DNA of 48,209 nt from Betaproteobacteria bacterium (GTDB taxonomy: Bacteria > Pseudomonadota > Gammaproteobacteria > Burkholderiales > SG8-41). The stretch is taken from contig JACQOJ010000099.1 of NCBI GenBank assembly GCA_016202605.1, forward strand, positions 1 to 48,209. The letters are read 5' to 3'. Both the position numbers and the translations under genes were made by a program. The notes under the pieces are model-generated. The model saw only the letters and a list, made by a program, of their open reading frames with translations. It had not been told where the DNA came from and did no database searches. Shown here one piece after another: positions 37,243-46,983 of this stretch; the stretch's first letter is position 1; every line of letters starts with the position of its first letter.

Positions 37243-38703
37243 CTATGCGAATATGCCGTGCAGGTACCAGCCGGCGGCGGAGCGGTGGTCGCGATACACC
37301 CACAGGGTTTCGCCGTGAGGATTGCGGGCGACGTAGTAATCCCGGCCGATGGGCTCGCCGTCCCACCAGCCCGCTTCGATGCGCTCGGGGCCGGCGATCA
37401 AATGCAGCCGGCCCTGGCAAAGCGGATGTCCCGATTCGGTGAGCAGGGAGCGCGGCAGGGCGAGCAGCCACAGCGGGCGGGGTGCGCGGGGCAGGGCGAC
37501 CGCGGGCGTGCGGTCGCGATGTTTGGGGCTTACCCGGCGGACACTTCGCTCCGGCCGGTGATCCTCATGCGATTGCAGCCGGTAGGCCTTCTCTTCGCCG
37601 AGCCGCGCCGTGAGCTTGTCGATGAGGTGCAGCCATTCGCTGCTCGGTTGCCCGGGCTCCGGCAGCCAGCTTGCGCTGCGTGCGGCGTACGGGAACAACT
37701 GATCCGCTTCGATGCGAATACCGATTACCGGAGCGGGCGGGGCAACGCGGTTCAAGCGCTCGCGCGCCAGCGCCGTGAAGCGCCCGGCGTCGCGCTCGGG
37801 CGCCGCAAAACCAAGCGTGATGCGGCTGGTGCGTCGGCCTGCGTGTGCGAGCGTAAGAGACCACGCCTGCACCCCGGCGCCGCGGCCGCGCAGAAACCCC
37901 TCCAGTTCCTTGAGCAGCCGCGTGAGCGGGAACAGGAGCGCCGTGGCGTCCGTCACCTCGAAGTCGAACTCGATGCCGCTTGCAAAGCGCTCCGGCGGGG
38001 CGAAGTAGGGGCGCGGATCGGGCACGGTGCCGAGCGCCCGGTCGAGATCGCCGAGCAACGCCTCGCCAAAGCGCCGGGCGAAGCCGTCGCGCGGCAGGGC
38101 CAGACAGTGACCGATGTGAATGACGCCGAGCGCAGCAAGCGTGCGGATGACATCGGGCGGCCAGTCGAACAGCGCAAGCGGGATGTCCCGCAGGCGTTCC
38201 GGCAACTGCACGAGGTCGGTGCACGTGCGCGGGACGCGGCCGGCATGCCGCGCCTTGGCGAAGAGCCAGGCCGCCGCAGGCGTGGGTGCGACGCCGATCG
38301 CGGTGTGATAACCGAGTTCCCATGCTTCCTCGCGTATCCGGGCAAGCACCCGGGCAAGCCCCCGATGCAGCCTCAACGCGGATTCGACTTCAAGCAGCAG
38401 GCCTTGGGCAGGCTGGATCGCGACGCAGGGCGTGAACTGATACGCCCAGCCGGCGAGGCTCTCCAGCGCATGGGCTTCGCGATTCGGTTCCCGCTGCAGG
38501 GTGAGCAACTCGCGGGCGCGCGCGCGGGCGGCGGCCACCGGCATGCCGGGCTTCACTCCCCACTCGCGCGCCGCGGCGTTTGCGGCGAACACTATCGGGC
38601 GCGCGCAGGGTCCGTCCGAGATCACGAGCGGTCGCGCTTCGCAACCGGCGCGCTGCGCGATCTGCAAAGACAATGCGGGCAGGTGGAGCGCGATCCACAG
38701 CAT
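37243..38703 (-). CDS. imuB: DNA polymerase Y family protein ImuB
   Basis: MLWIALHLPALSLQ; WGVKPGMPVAAARA; lies between imuA and dnaE2. Confidence 0.93.
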   Translation of the reverse strand: MLWIALHLPALSLQIAQRAGCEARPLVISDGPCARPIVFAANAAAREWGVKPGMPVAAARARARELLTLQREPNREAHALESLAGWAYQFTPCVAIQPAQGLLLEVESALRLHRGLARVLARIREEAWELGYHTAIGVAPTPAAAWLFAKARHAGRVPRTCTDLVQLPERLRDIPLALFDWPPDVIRTLAALGVIHIGHCLALPRDGFARRFGEALLGDLDRALGTVPDPRPYFAPPERFASGIEFDFEVTDATALLFPLTRLLKELEGFLRGRGAGVQAWSLTLAHAGRRTSRITLGFAAPERDAGRFTALARERLNRVAPPAPVIGIRIEADQLFPYAARSASWLPEPGQPSSEWLHLIDKLTARLGEEKAYRLQSHEDHRPERSVRRVSPKHRDRTPAVALPRAPRPLWLLALPRSLLTESGHPLCQGRLHLIAGPERIEAGWWDGEPIGRDYYVARNPHGETLWVYRDHRSAAGWYLHGIFA

Positions 38704-38712
38704 GGCCGTGTC

Positions 38713-39426
38713 TCACCCCGGAAACGCCTGGAGGCTCGCTGCCGCCGGCGCCGCGGTGGAGACCGGGCAAGAGTTCGTCGATGAGGCGCGGGCGCGCCAG
38801 TGTGCGGGGTAGAGGTCGATGCGGATCGGTGTGGGAAGCGGCGCGCCGCGCCGCTTGAGAATGCTCACCGCCAGCTCACCCGCCGCCGAGAGCGACAGGC
38901 GCAGCGGCGCGGCAGAAAGCGCTGAGCCGGTGTGCGCGGGCCGGTAAAGCACGCAAGCGGCCGCACCTCGATCCGCAGCCAGGTTGAGCCGCTGCAGCGC
39001 GCGGTAATCGAGCCCCTTGCGTGCGCCTTCCCACACCAGCACCATTCCGCAGCCGCCGGAGCACGATGCCTGCTCGGCCGCCCAGAGCCGTTCGGTGCCG
39101 TCCGCCTCGACGATGAGCAGGTGCTCGAGCTTCACTCCCGCCGCCTCCCAGGCGCGCGCGAACGGGAGATAGGGCGGGGCGACCAGCACGACCGGCCTGC
39201 CCGCCTCGGTCAAGTACCGCAGCGCGGGCGTCAAGAGAGACAGTTCGCCGATGCCCTGGTCGCGGACCAGGATCTCGGTCAGTGCCCCGGGCGGCCAGCC
39301 CTGTTCGGGCAGCGCCTGATCGAGCGGCTCATAACCTGTCGGAATGCCCCGCCTGCCGGTTCGCGGCACTTCACCCCCGCGCCAGATGGCGGGATTGCGC
39401 AGAACATGATCGAGCGCGCGGCCCAT
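38713..39426 (-). CDS. imuA: translesion synthesis-associated protein ImuA
   Basis: GIPTGYEPLDQALPEQGWPPGALTEILVRDQGIGELSLL; cassette context. Confidence 0.92.
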   Translation of the reverse strand: MGRALDHVLRNPAIWRGGEVPRTGRRGIPTGYEPLDQALPEQGWPPGALTEILVRDQGIGELSLLTPALRYLTEAGRPVVLVAPPYLPFARAWEAAGVKLEHLLIVEADGTERLWAAEQASCSGGCGMVLVWEGARKGLDYRALQRLNLAADRGAAACVLYRPAHTGSALSAAPLRLSLSAAGELAVSILKRRGAPLPTPIRIDLYPAHWRARASSTNSCPVSTAAPAAASLQAFPG

Positions 39427-39444
39427 ATCTTCCGCGAGAGCATC

Positions 39445-40014
39445 TCAATATTTGCGGAAACTGCCGACGACCACGCCGAAAATCTCCAGCTCCTTCGGGC
39501 GCAGCGTCTCGTAAGCCTTGTTCTCGGGCTTCAGCACGTATCGCCCGCCTTCCTTCATCAGGCGCTTGACGGTAAATTCGTTCTCCACGATCGCCACCAC
39601 GATATCGCTCTCCCTGGCGGTGTGCCGCCTCTCGACCACGACGACATCGCCAGGGTGTATGCCGGCGTCGATCATCGAGTCGCCCTTGACCGTGATGAGC
39701 ACGCTCCGGGATGGGCGCGGGACCAGATACTCATCGATGGTCAGGGTTTCCGGCGCAGTATCTGCGGCAGGGCTGGGGAGCCCGGCACGCACGCTTTCCG
39801 CGATCGGCCGCTCGAAAAACCGCTTGCCGGGTTTCAAACGCCGGTCGGGCGAACTTTCGAGAAATCCCTCGGCCTTCAACCGCATCACCATCTCCGCCAC
39901 CGATGCTTTCGAATTGAGGCCGACCAGCGCGCCGATCGACGCATACGACGGCAGCACCCGGTGCCGGGCGTAATAGTCCCGCAGTTTCGCCAGATATTGA
40001 CCGTCGTCCGCCAT
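39445..40014 (-). CDS. lexA: LexA-type repressor (LexA2)
   Basis: wHTH; AG cleavage site SVRAGLPSP; catalytic Ser VKGDSMIDAGIHPGD and Lys FTVKRL. Confidence 0.93.
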   Translation of the reverse strand: MADDGQYLAKLRDYYARHRVLPSYASIGALVGLNSKASVAEMVMRLKAEGFLESSPDRRLKPGKRFFERPIAESVRAGLPSPAADTAPETLTIDEYLVPRPSRSVLITVKGDSMIDAGIHPGDVVVVERRHTARESDIVVAIVENEFTVKRLMKEGGRYVLKPENKAYETLRPKELEIFGVVVGSFRKY

Positions 40015-40025
40015 GGCGCTACGAT

Positions 40026-40043
40026 ACCGAACGATCGTTCGGT
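40026..40043. promoter_or_regulatory. candidate LexA box ACCGAACGATCGTTCGGT
   Basis: Perfect 18-bp palindrome 12 bp from the lexA start codon; contains CGAACNNNNGTTCG. Confidence 0.8.
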
Positions 40044-40236
40044 CGTCAATGATGCGGAATTGCGGGGCGCCGCTACGTCGCGGAAATACATGCCGCGATG
40101 GGCAGCGATTACCGACTGCTGACGGAAATGTTCAGGAAAGTTATCGACCGGATTTGGAAGACGGCTTCTTCCAGTAATCGATGAGGGCTTGCGTGGTGCG
40201 CACGTTAAAGCCTGTTGAAGTCACTCAACCATCGCA

Positions 40237-41328
40237 ATGCCGCTGAAAACCTTATCCGGAAAGCACATCGATCCACGGAAGGGTCGCGGGGCGGGAATCA
40301 ATCCCGAGGGCCGGTTCGAGAAAATCACGCGCGAGGCGTATGACGACGGCTGGAGCACGCCGGAAGACGAACTGCCGCCGCTCAAGACGCACGTAACCGA
40401 GGAGCACGTCAAGAGCATCATCACCCGCAACGACTCGCCGGACATTCCGTTCACGCAGTCGATCAACCCGTACGCCGGATGCGAGCATGGATGCCCCTAT
40501 TGCTACGCCCGCCCGAGCCACGCCTATCGCAACCTCTCGCCCGGCATCGACTTCGAGACGCGGCTCTTCGCCAAAGTGAATGCCGCGGAAAAATTGCGCG
40601 AAGAACTGTCACGGCCCGGATATCGATGCCAGGTGATCTCGCTCGGCGCCAACACCGATCCCTATCAGCCGATCGAGCGTAGTTACAAAATCACGCGCGG
40701 CATCCTGGAGGTGTGCGCGGAATTCAATCAGCCGGTCGGGATCGTCACCAAGAACGCGATGGTCGAGCGCGATGTCGATATCCTCGCACTCATGGCGCGG
40801 AGGCGCCTCGTCAACGTGTTTATCTCGGTCAATAATCTCGATCACGATCTGGCGCGCAGGCTCGAACCGCGCTGTTCGGCGCCGCGGCGCCGCCTCGCGA
40901 CGATGAGACGGTTGAGTGATGCGGGGATCCCGGTGGGTGTTCTGGTGGCGCCGGTGATTCCCTTTCTTACCGATCACCAGATCGAAGCGGTGCTGGAGGC
41001 GGCGTGGGCGCATGGGGCGCGGCAGGCGGGGTACGTGTTGATGCGCCTGCCGTGGGAGATCAAGGACCTGTTCAAGGATTGGCTGGCGCGGCATTATCCG
41101 CTCAAGGCGAAGCACGTCATGAGCCGCGTGCACGCGATGCGCGGCGGACGCGACAATGATCCCGCGTTCGGCAGCCGCATGCGTGGCACCGGCGAGCTCG
41201 CCGACTTGCTGGCGCAGCGTTTCGAGATCGCGTGCAACAGGCTGGGATTCAACCGCGGCAGCCGCCATTTCGCGCTCGACACCGCGCAGTTCACGGCGGC
41301 CGGCCGCGGTCAGATGCCACTATTCTGA
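40237..41328 (+). CDS. PA0069 family radical SAM protein (SplB-related)
   Basis: NPYAGCEHGCPYCYARPSHAY cluster motif; VISLGANTDPYQPIE. Confidence 0.93.
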   Translation: MPLKTLSGKHIDPRKGRGAGINPEGRFEKITREAYDDGWSTPEDELPPLKTHVTEEHVKSIITRNDSPDIPFTQSINPYAGCEHGCPYCYARPSHAYRNLSPGIDFETRLFAKVNAAEKLREELSRPGYRCQVISLGANTDPYQPIERSYKITRGILEVCAEFNQPVGIVTKNAMVERDVDILALMARRRLVNVFISVNNLDHDLARRLEPRCSAPRRRLATMRRLSDAGIPVGVLVAPVIPFLTDHQIEAVLEAAWAHGARQAGYVLMRLPWEIKDLFKDWLARHYPLKAKHVMSRVHAMRGGRDNDPAFGSRMRGTGELADLLAQRFEIACNRLGFNRGSRHFALDTAQFTAAGRGQMPLF

Positions 41329-41354
41329 AGCGCGCCGGACGAGGAGAGCAGCGT

Positions 41355-41495
41355 GAAATCGTCTCGCTGCACGTGGGTGAAGCGCCGGGCAAGTACGGCT
41401 TTCCGAACGGTCACCCGTTCGGCCCTGACCGGCAGGATGCGTTCTGGAAAGAGGCGCTGACCAGTCCTCGAAACGCGGGGGAAGGGGTAGTGTAA
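41355..41495 (+). pseudogene. N-terminal fragment of an AcuC/histone-deacetylase-like protein
   Basis: EIVSLHVGEAPGKYGFPNGHPFGPDRQDAFWKEAL, then a short unrelated tail and stop. Confidence 0.45.
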
Positions 41496-41528
41496 GATTC
41501 GGCGTCGTCGCCGGAGACAAGAACAGAA

Positions 41529-42545
41529 ATGACCCCTGTCCGACTCAGCATCCTCGACCAATCCCCCATCATCAGCGGTCACACGCCGGCGCAGGCGGTG
41601 CACGAGACGATACGGCTCGCGCAGGCGGCGGAACGTCTCGGCTACCACCGTTACTGGCTCGCCGAGCACCACTCGATCGCGGCGCTCGCTGATCCCTGCC
41701 CCGAGATCCTGGTCACCCGCGTCGCCGCGGCGACCTCGACGATCCGCGTCGGCACCGGCGGCGTATTGCTGCCGTACTACAGTCCGTTCAAGGTGGCGGA
41801 GCAGTTTCGCATGCTGGAAGCGCTTTATCCGGGCCGCATCGATCTCGGCATCGGGCGCGCGCCGGGCGGCGACCAGATGACGGCGCTGGCGATGGGAGAA
41901 GGGCGTTATTCCGGCGCCGAGCATTTTCCGGAACAGGTCCGGTATCTTGTCGCCTATCTCGATGACGCGCTGCCGCCCGAGCATCCATTCGCCGGGGTGA
42001 AAGCGATGCCCGCCGGCCGCGCTGCGCCGCCGGTCTGGCTGTTGGGCTCTTCCGATTACAGCGGCGCGCTCGCCGCGCAGCTCGGTCTGCGCTTCGCATT
42101 TGCCCACTTCATCAACGCGCAGGGGGGCGATGCCGTAATGCGCGACTACAAATCGCGCTATCAACCGTCGCGGCGCGAACCGGCGCCGCATGCGCTGCTT
42201 TGCGTGTTCGTCATATGTGCGGAAAGCGCGGAGGAGGCGGAGCGCCTTGCGGGCAGCATCGATCTGCGGCGGCTCAACACGGACCACGGTGTCAACGCGC
42301 CGGTTCCAAACCACGCCGAAGCGGCAGGCTATCCCTATACTGAAGCGGATCGCCGGCGCATCGCATTCCACCGCAGGCGGGTGGTGCTGGGCACGCCTGC
42401 CGAGGTCAGGGACAGGCTGCTGGAACTCCGCTGCACATACGAGGCGGACGAGCTGATGATCATCACCATCACCGGCGATTATGACAGCCGCCTGAAGTCG
42501 TACGAGCTGCTGGCCGGGGCCTGCGGATTGTGTCAGCGCGCGTGA
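41529..42545 (+). CDS. LLM class flavin-dependent oxidoreductase
   Basis: VRLSILDQSPI; YHRYWLAEHHSIAALADPCPEI; RIDLGIGRAPGGD. Confidence 0.93.
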   Translation: MTPVRLSILDQSPIISGHTPAQAVHETIRLAQAAERLGYHRYWLAEHHSIAALADPCPEILVTRVAAATSTIRVGTGGVLLPYYSPFKVAEQFRMLEALYPGRIDLGIGRAPGGDQMTALAMGEGRYSGAEHFPEQVRYLVAYLDDALPPEHPFAGVKAMPAGRAAPPVWLLGSSDYSGALAAQLGLRFAFAHFINAQGGDAVMRDYKSRYQPSRREPAPHALLCVFVICAESAEEAERLAGSIDLRRLNTDHGVNAPVPNHAEAAGYPYTEADRRRIAFHRRRVVLGTPAEVRDRLLELRCTYEADELMIITITGDYDSRLKSYELLAGACGLCQRA

Positions 42546-42637
42546 GCCGCCGCGCGTTATAGGCGCTGTCGGGAGCGATCCCGACCAAGGGTCCGCATTC
42601 CGCGGCGGTTTGAGACTGTTCAGTTGAGGAGACCAGC

Positions 42638-43006
42638 ATGAAAAAGCTGATTGCAGCATTGTGTTTCGCGTTCGCGGCATCGTCGCCGGCATTGGCGCAG
42701 GACAAGGCGCAGGACGCGGAAAAGAAGGCGGCGCCGGCGGCCGGGAAGTCGGCCAAGAAGGAACCGACCGAGAAGCAGAAGGCACAGCAGGCGCGCATGA
42801 AGGCGTGCGCCGAAAAGGCCGGCGACCGGAAGGGCGACGATCGGAAAAAATTCATGAGCGCCTGCCTGAAGGGTGAGGCGGCGGCCGCGACGGAAAAGAA
42901 AACGGCGCAGCAGGCCAGGATGAAAGCTTGCAACAAGGAGGCCGCGGAGAAGAAGCTCAAGGGCGACGAGCGCAAGAAGTTCATGAGCACGTGCCTGAAA
43001 GGTTGA
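42638..43006 (+). CDS. PsiF repeat family protein
   Basis: Signal peptide plus two repeats of QQARMKAC-x-KGD(D/E)RKKFMS(A/T)CLKG. Confidence 0.93.
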   Translation: MKKLIAALCFAFAASSPALAQDKAQDAEKKAAPAAGKSAKKEPTEKQKAQQARMKACAEKAGDRKGDDRKKFMSACLKGEAAAATEKKTAQQARMKACNKEAAEKKLKGDERKKFMSTCLKG

Positions 43007-43075
43007 TCTGACGCAATAACCCGGCGCGGCCCGATTGCGCGGGCCGCCGGCCTGCGGGCATACTGGTCATCCCGT

Positions 43076-43849
43076 ATGCCCTTGCCGCTTATGGATCGAG
43101 TACGCCGCCGTTTATGTGCCTTGCTGGCCGGCCTGGGTCTGCCCTGGGGAGGAACCATGACCGCAGCCGCGCAGGATCCCTACGCCGCGGATCGCAAGCG
43201 CATGCTGGATGAGATCGCGCAAAACACGCGCGCGACGCGCCTGGAGACCGGGCGTGCCGCGCTCGGCGGGCGCGTGATGGCTGCGGTGGGCAAGGTGCCG
43301 CGCCACCGTTTCGTGCCGGCGGGCATGGAGCGGAGCGCCTATCATGACCGGCCGCTGCCGATAGGAAGCGGGCAGACGATCTCGCAGCCTTTCATTGTCG
43401 CCTTGATGACGGATTTCATGGAAATCAAGCCGACGGACAAGGTGCTGGAAATCGGAACCGGTTCGGGCTATCAGGCGGCGGTGCTGGCGGAACTGGCGGC
43501 AACCGTTTATACGATCGAGATCGTCGATGCGCTGGGACGCGAGGCGGCGGAGCGTTTCAGGGCGCTGGGATACCGGAACATCTTCGCGAAGATCGGCGAT
43601 GGCTACCAGGGATGGCCCGAGCACGCGCCATTCGACTCGATCATGGTCACCGCCGCCCCGCGCGAGGTCCCGCAGCCGTTGATCGACCAGTTGAAGCCCG
43701 GCGGGCGGCTCGTCATTCCCCTCGGCGCCCAGTCGGGCGCGCAGACGCTCTACCTGATCGAAAAGCGGCCGGATGGAAATGTCGCGCGGCGCGCGGTGCT
43801 CGCCGTGCGCTTCGTACCGCTCACGGACAAGTCGGGCAGACAGCAATAG
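43076..43849 (+). CDS. pcm: protein-L-isoaspartate O-methyltransferase
   Basis: AYHDRPLPIGSGQTISQPFIVALM; VLEIGTGSGYQAAVLAEL. Confidence 0.94.
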   Translation: MPLPLMDRVRRRLCALLAGLGLPWGGTMTAAAQDPYAADRKRMLDEIAQNTRATRLETGRAALGGRVMAAVGKVPRHRFVPAGMERSAYHDRPLPIGSGQTISQPFIVALMTDFMEIKPTDKVLEIGTGSGYQAAVLAELAATVYTIEIVDALGREAAERFRALGYRNIFAKIGDGYQGWPEHAPFDSIMVTAAPREVPQPLIDQLKPGGRLVIPLGAQSGAQTLYLIEKRPDGNVARRAVLAVRFVPLTDKSGRQQ

Positions 43850-43909
43850 CGTTCCGGATCGAGACCGCCGCTGTTCGCGCTTTGATCCGTGAAGCGGGAC
43901 CGCGATTCG

Positions 43910-44557
43910 CTACGGCAGTCTCGCGATCAGATCCCGGGCGGTGCGCTCGATCATCGTGTGCAGGGTGATGGGCTCCTCGGCGACCATGTCCTGAGCGTAG
44001 AACATCTCCTGCATTCCTTCCCACGCGATCGTTCCGTCACGCGTATCCCAGATCTGGAAGAACAGCCGCACGCGCGCGTATTTCGTCTCCACGATTCGAA
44101 ACCCGAGTGCGCCAAAGCGTTCTTTCTCCCCCTGGTCGAAACGTTGAAGCTTGAGCTGGGCCAGGTAGCGCACGCCGGTGATCGCGCCGACCTGCTGGAG
44201 AATGTCCCGCTTGAACAGGCCGGTGTCGCGGTAATCGTCGTACATGCGCTTGTAGGCTTCGGCCAGCCCCGCCTTGTTGATGGCGCCCAGCGTCTCGGCT
44301 AACGCGACAACGCGAGTCCTCGGGCGCTCGCGCTTGAGCGCCTCCGCGAAAATGAGCGCGACGGCCTGTTTTTCTTCTTCCTGACCCGTGGCGGTCGAAG
44401 GCGTGATGAAACCGACACCGGCGGCTTCGAGATCGCCCCTCTGCAGAGAAATGGCCCGTTCCTGCAGCGTCGGAAATATCTGGGGGGTGAAACAGCCTGC
44501 GAGACCGAGGATGGCGCAGCACGCCGCCGTCTTGACGACATGTTCCAGAACACGCAT
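43910..44557 (-). CDS. uncharacterised lipoprotein
   Basis: Lipobox LGLAGC after a hydrophobic signal; C-terminal YARVRLFFQIWDTRDGTIAWEG. Confidence 0.7.
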   Translation of the reverse strand: MRVLEHVVKTAACCAILGLAGCFTPQIFPTLQERAISLQRGDLEAAGVGFITPSTATGQEEEKQAVALIFAEALKRERPRTRVVALAETLGAINKAGLAEAYKRMYDDYRDTGLFKRDILQQVGAITGVRYLAQLKLQRFDQGEKERFGALGFRIVETKYARVRLFFQIWDTRDGTIAWEGMQEMFYAQDMVAEEPITLHTMIERTARDLIARLP

Positions 44558-44677
44558 CAGGAGTTTCCTTTTTTCTTGGCTGCGGACGCTTCCATCGAGC
44601 GCTGTCGCGTGCGGCAGCGAACAGAGATTGCCTGCCGGGCAGGGAATCAGATCAACGCAGGCCGGAGCGCTTTACGC

Positions 44678-45511
44678 TCAGAATCGATACCGCAGACCGA
44701 GACGCAGGCCCTGTCCGCGATTCAACCCGATCTGGTCCTGGGCCATCAGACCGTAGCTTACGGCCCAATCCGGTGTCAGCCAATGCTGCCCGGTGAGGCC
44801 GAACTGACGGACGTCGGCGGGGTATGCGCCGACCATCTGTCGCGCATAGTCGGTTTCACGCCCCGTGCCATACGCGAGTCCGACGGTGTTGCGCTCGCCA
44901 TAGCGGAGGTTGAGACGAAGTTCGTAGCCGCTGCCCGAGGACGCGCCGGGCGCCCAGGGCAATGCCTGATGAAGGACGCCGCCACCGGCGTCCGGCGCGG
45001 GCGTGTGAAGCCGGAACGCGCCGGGCTCGTAAATGTTGTACTGCAATCCCAGGCTTACACCCCACCCTCCGGGCAGCGATCTGTGCAATTGCCCGGAAAG
45101 AGCGTAGGCCCGCGCAAACATCGGCGAGGTCTCATCCACGCTCGCTTCCAGCGACGACGCCCATCTGCCGCTAACCGGATAACGCAAGCCGCCAAAGGTC
45201 TGGGAATATTCCCCTCCCGAGCGCTGCGTTGCGCGGGTGCCGCCGTACAACGTGTACCTGCGGGTGTCCCAGGCGGCGGCCTCATCGTATGATTGGCCGG
45301 TAGAGGCCGGCAGTCGCAGCCCGGGCTGCCGCGCCAGGCCGGCGGCGGCCGCGGTCAATCCCTCCGGCGTTCGAAGCGGGTTAATGCCTGTCGGCGGCAC
45401 CAGACCTTGAAGCGCCACGAGCTCGGACCCCGCAGCCGCGGCCGGAGCCAATCCGACCCCCGCAGCCCACAACACCGCGACTGTCAGGAGAGTATTAAAC
45501 GGTCGGTTCAT
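44678..45511 (-). CDS. putative outer-membrane beta-barrel protein (YaiO-like)
   Basis: Signal peptide, alternating beta strands, terminal aromatic LGLRYRF. Confidence 0.65.
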   Translation of the reverse strand: MNRPFNTLLTVAVLWAAGVGLAPAAAAGSELVALQGLVPPTGINPLRTPEGLTAAAAGLARQPGLRLPASTGQSYDEAAAWDTRRYTLYGGTRATQRSGGEYSQTFGGLRYPVSGRWASSLEASVDETSPMFARAYALSGQLHRSLPGGWGVSLGLQYNIYEPGAFRLHTPAPDAGGGVLHQALPWAPGASSGSGYELRLNLRYGERNTVGLAYGTGRETDYARQMVGAYPADVRQFGLTGQHWLTPDWAVSYGLMAQDQIGLNRGQGLRLGLRYRF

Positions 45512-45747
45512 GACGCCTTCATTCTAGCGAATTCAAGCCGGGCCGTCATGACCCGGGAACGGATTTCCAGCTTGTGGCGGCGCTGGACGCTCAGGCAAGC
45601 GATGCACGGGACCCCCACGATGCGAATGGGTCTCACCCTCCAGCTCTGCCCCAATTTCAGGCACTGCTGCACCACTGCATCGCGCGCAGCGCGCGATTCT
45701 TCCCGCGAGCCAGCGCTATGTTTTTGAAAAATAGCATAAAAAACTTC

Positions 45748-45763
45748 TGGCATAACAGTTGCT
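45748..45763 (+). promoter_or_regulatory. sigma-54 promoter, TGGCATAACAGTTGCT
   Basis: Matches TGGCAYRNNNNTTGCW with correct -24/-12 spacing, 60 bp upstream of the ybiB start. Confidence 0.75.
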
Positions 45764-45822
45764 GTGAAGGTTCTGAGCGATAACTCGAGGAGCGCGGCAA
45801 ACGTCGGGTGGAGAAAGCAGGC

Positions 45823-46809
45823 ATGAACTGGACGCGATTGATCGAGAAATTGGTAAACGTGGGTTCCGATGATGGTGAATGGTCCGAGCAGGAGGCCTAT
45901 CAACTGTTCGCGGCCATGCTCGACGGCGGAATCGCGGAACTCGAGCTGGGCGCCCTGATCGCGCTCCTGCAGAGGAGTGAAATCACGCTCCCGCAACTGC
46001 TCGGCTTTCACCATGCACTGCTCCAGCGGACGTTTCGTCTCGTGTCTCCGGCGGGGGCCGCGCGCACCGTGGTCGTGGCGAGCTATTGCGGAACGCAGGA
46101 GGAGCCCAATCTGCTCCCGCTGATGATGCTCGTGCTGCAGCGGCTGGGCGTGCCGGTGCTGATTCATGGCGCGCTCAGCGGAGAGGGCCGTGTCCAGACC
46201 GCGTATGTCCTGCGCGAACTCGGCGTCATGCCGGTTGCCAATCTCGGACAAGCGCAGGCGCGGCTCGACGAGCGCAAGATCGCGTTTGTTCCCACCGCGT
46301 TGCTGGCACCGGGCCTCGCGGAGCTGATCGCGCTGAAAGGCCGCCTGGGTTTGAATCGCGTCGGGAAGCTGCTTGCGAAATTGCTCAACCCGCTCGGTGG
46401 CGAATCCCTGGTGGTTGTCGCCGCCGACGATGCGCCGGAGCGGGGCCTGCTGCGCGAACTCCTGCAGGAGCGCGAACCGATGGATGCGCTGCTGCTGGAC
46501 GGGACCGAGGGCGAAGCGTTCGCGAATCCCCGATGCAGACCCAGACTTGAGCACGTCGTTGGCGGCATATCCCGTACGCTTTTTGACGCGGAGACGATCC
46601 CGCTGCGAAACCTCGCGGCGCTGCCGGTGCCCGGCGATGCTGCGAACACCGCGCGGTGGACCCGCCGCGTTCTCGATGGACAGGCGCCGCTGCCGTTGCC
46701 GCTGGTGAATCAGATCGCGTGCTGCCTCTACGGGGCCGGATACACCGACGACCTGAACCAGGCGAAAGCGATCGTCGCGGTGGAGACCGGCAGCCTCATT
46801 GCGGCATAG
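45823..46809 (+). CDS. ybiB: YbiB/TrpD2-like DNA-binding protein of the glycosyltransferase/phosphoribosyltransferase fold
   Basis: Start MNWTRLIEKL; YQLFAAMLDGGIAELELGALIALL; TrpD-like layout. Confidence 0.82.
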   Translation: MNWTRLIEKLVNVGSDDGEWSEQEAYQLFAAMLDGGIAELELGALIALLQRSEITLPQLLGFHHALLQRTFRLVSPAGAARTVVVASYCGTQEEPNLLPLMMLVLQRLGVPVLIHGALSGEGRVQTAYVLRELGVMPVANLGQAQARLDERKIAFVPTALLAPGLAELIALKGRLGLNRVGKLLAKLLNPLGGESLVVVAADDAPERGLLRELLQEREPMDALLLDGTEGEAFANPRCRPRLEHVVGGISRTLFDAETIPLRNLAALPVPGDAANTARWTRRVLDGQAPLPLPLVNQIACCLYGAGYTDDLNQAKAIVAVETGSLIAA

Positions 46810-46927
46810 CGCCCCCGCATACACTCTCGCACCATCGCAATGCGCCCGCCTGCTGCCGCGCACCATAACGCGGCGTTGACGCGCGAAGTGCGTCTTTTAA
46901 TCTGCTGAAAGAGCAGGAAAAAGCTCC

Positions 46928-46943
46928 TGGCATGGCAATTGCG
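46928..46943 (+). promoter_or_regulatory. sigma-54 promoter, TGGCATGGCAATTGCG
   Basis: Matches TGGCAYRNNNNTTGC, about 40 bp upstream of cobA. Confidence 0.7.
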
Positions 46944-46983
46944 TACGAGATCTGCGAATTCATTGCGACTACTGAAGGTCGGC

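Noticed and set aside
37234-38784. 516-aa plus-strand ORF
   Set aside because: Shadow ORF antisense to imuB.
43019-43060. GC-rich hairpin after psiF as a rho-independent terminator
   Set aside because: Stem ccggcgcggcccg/cgggccgccgg has a bulge and no following T-run; not strong enough to call.
45508-46866. 452-aa minus-strand ORF
   Set aside because: Antisense to ybiB, which has a proper start, a family match and an upstream sigma-54 promoter.
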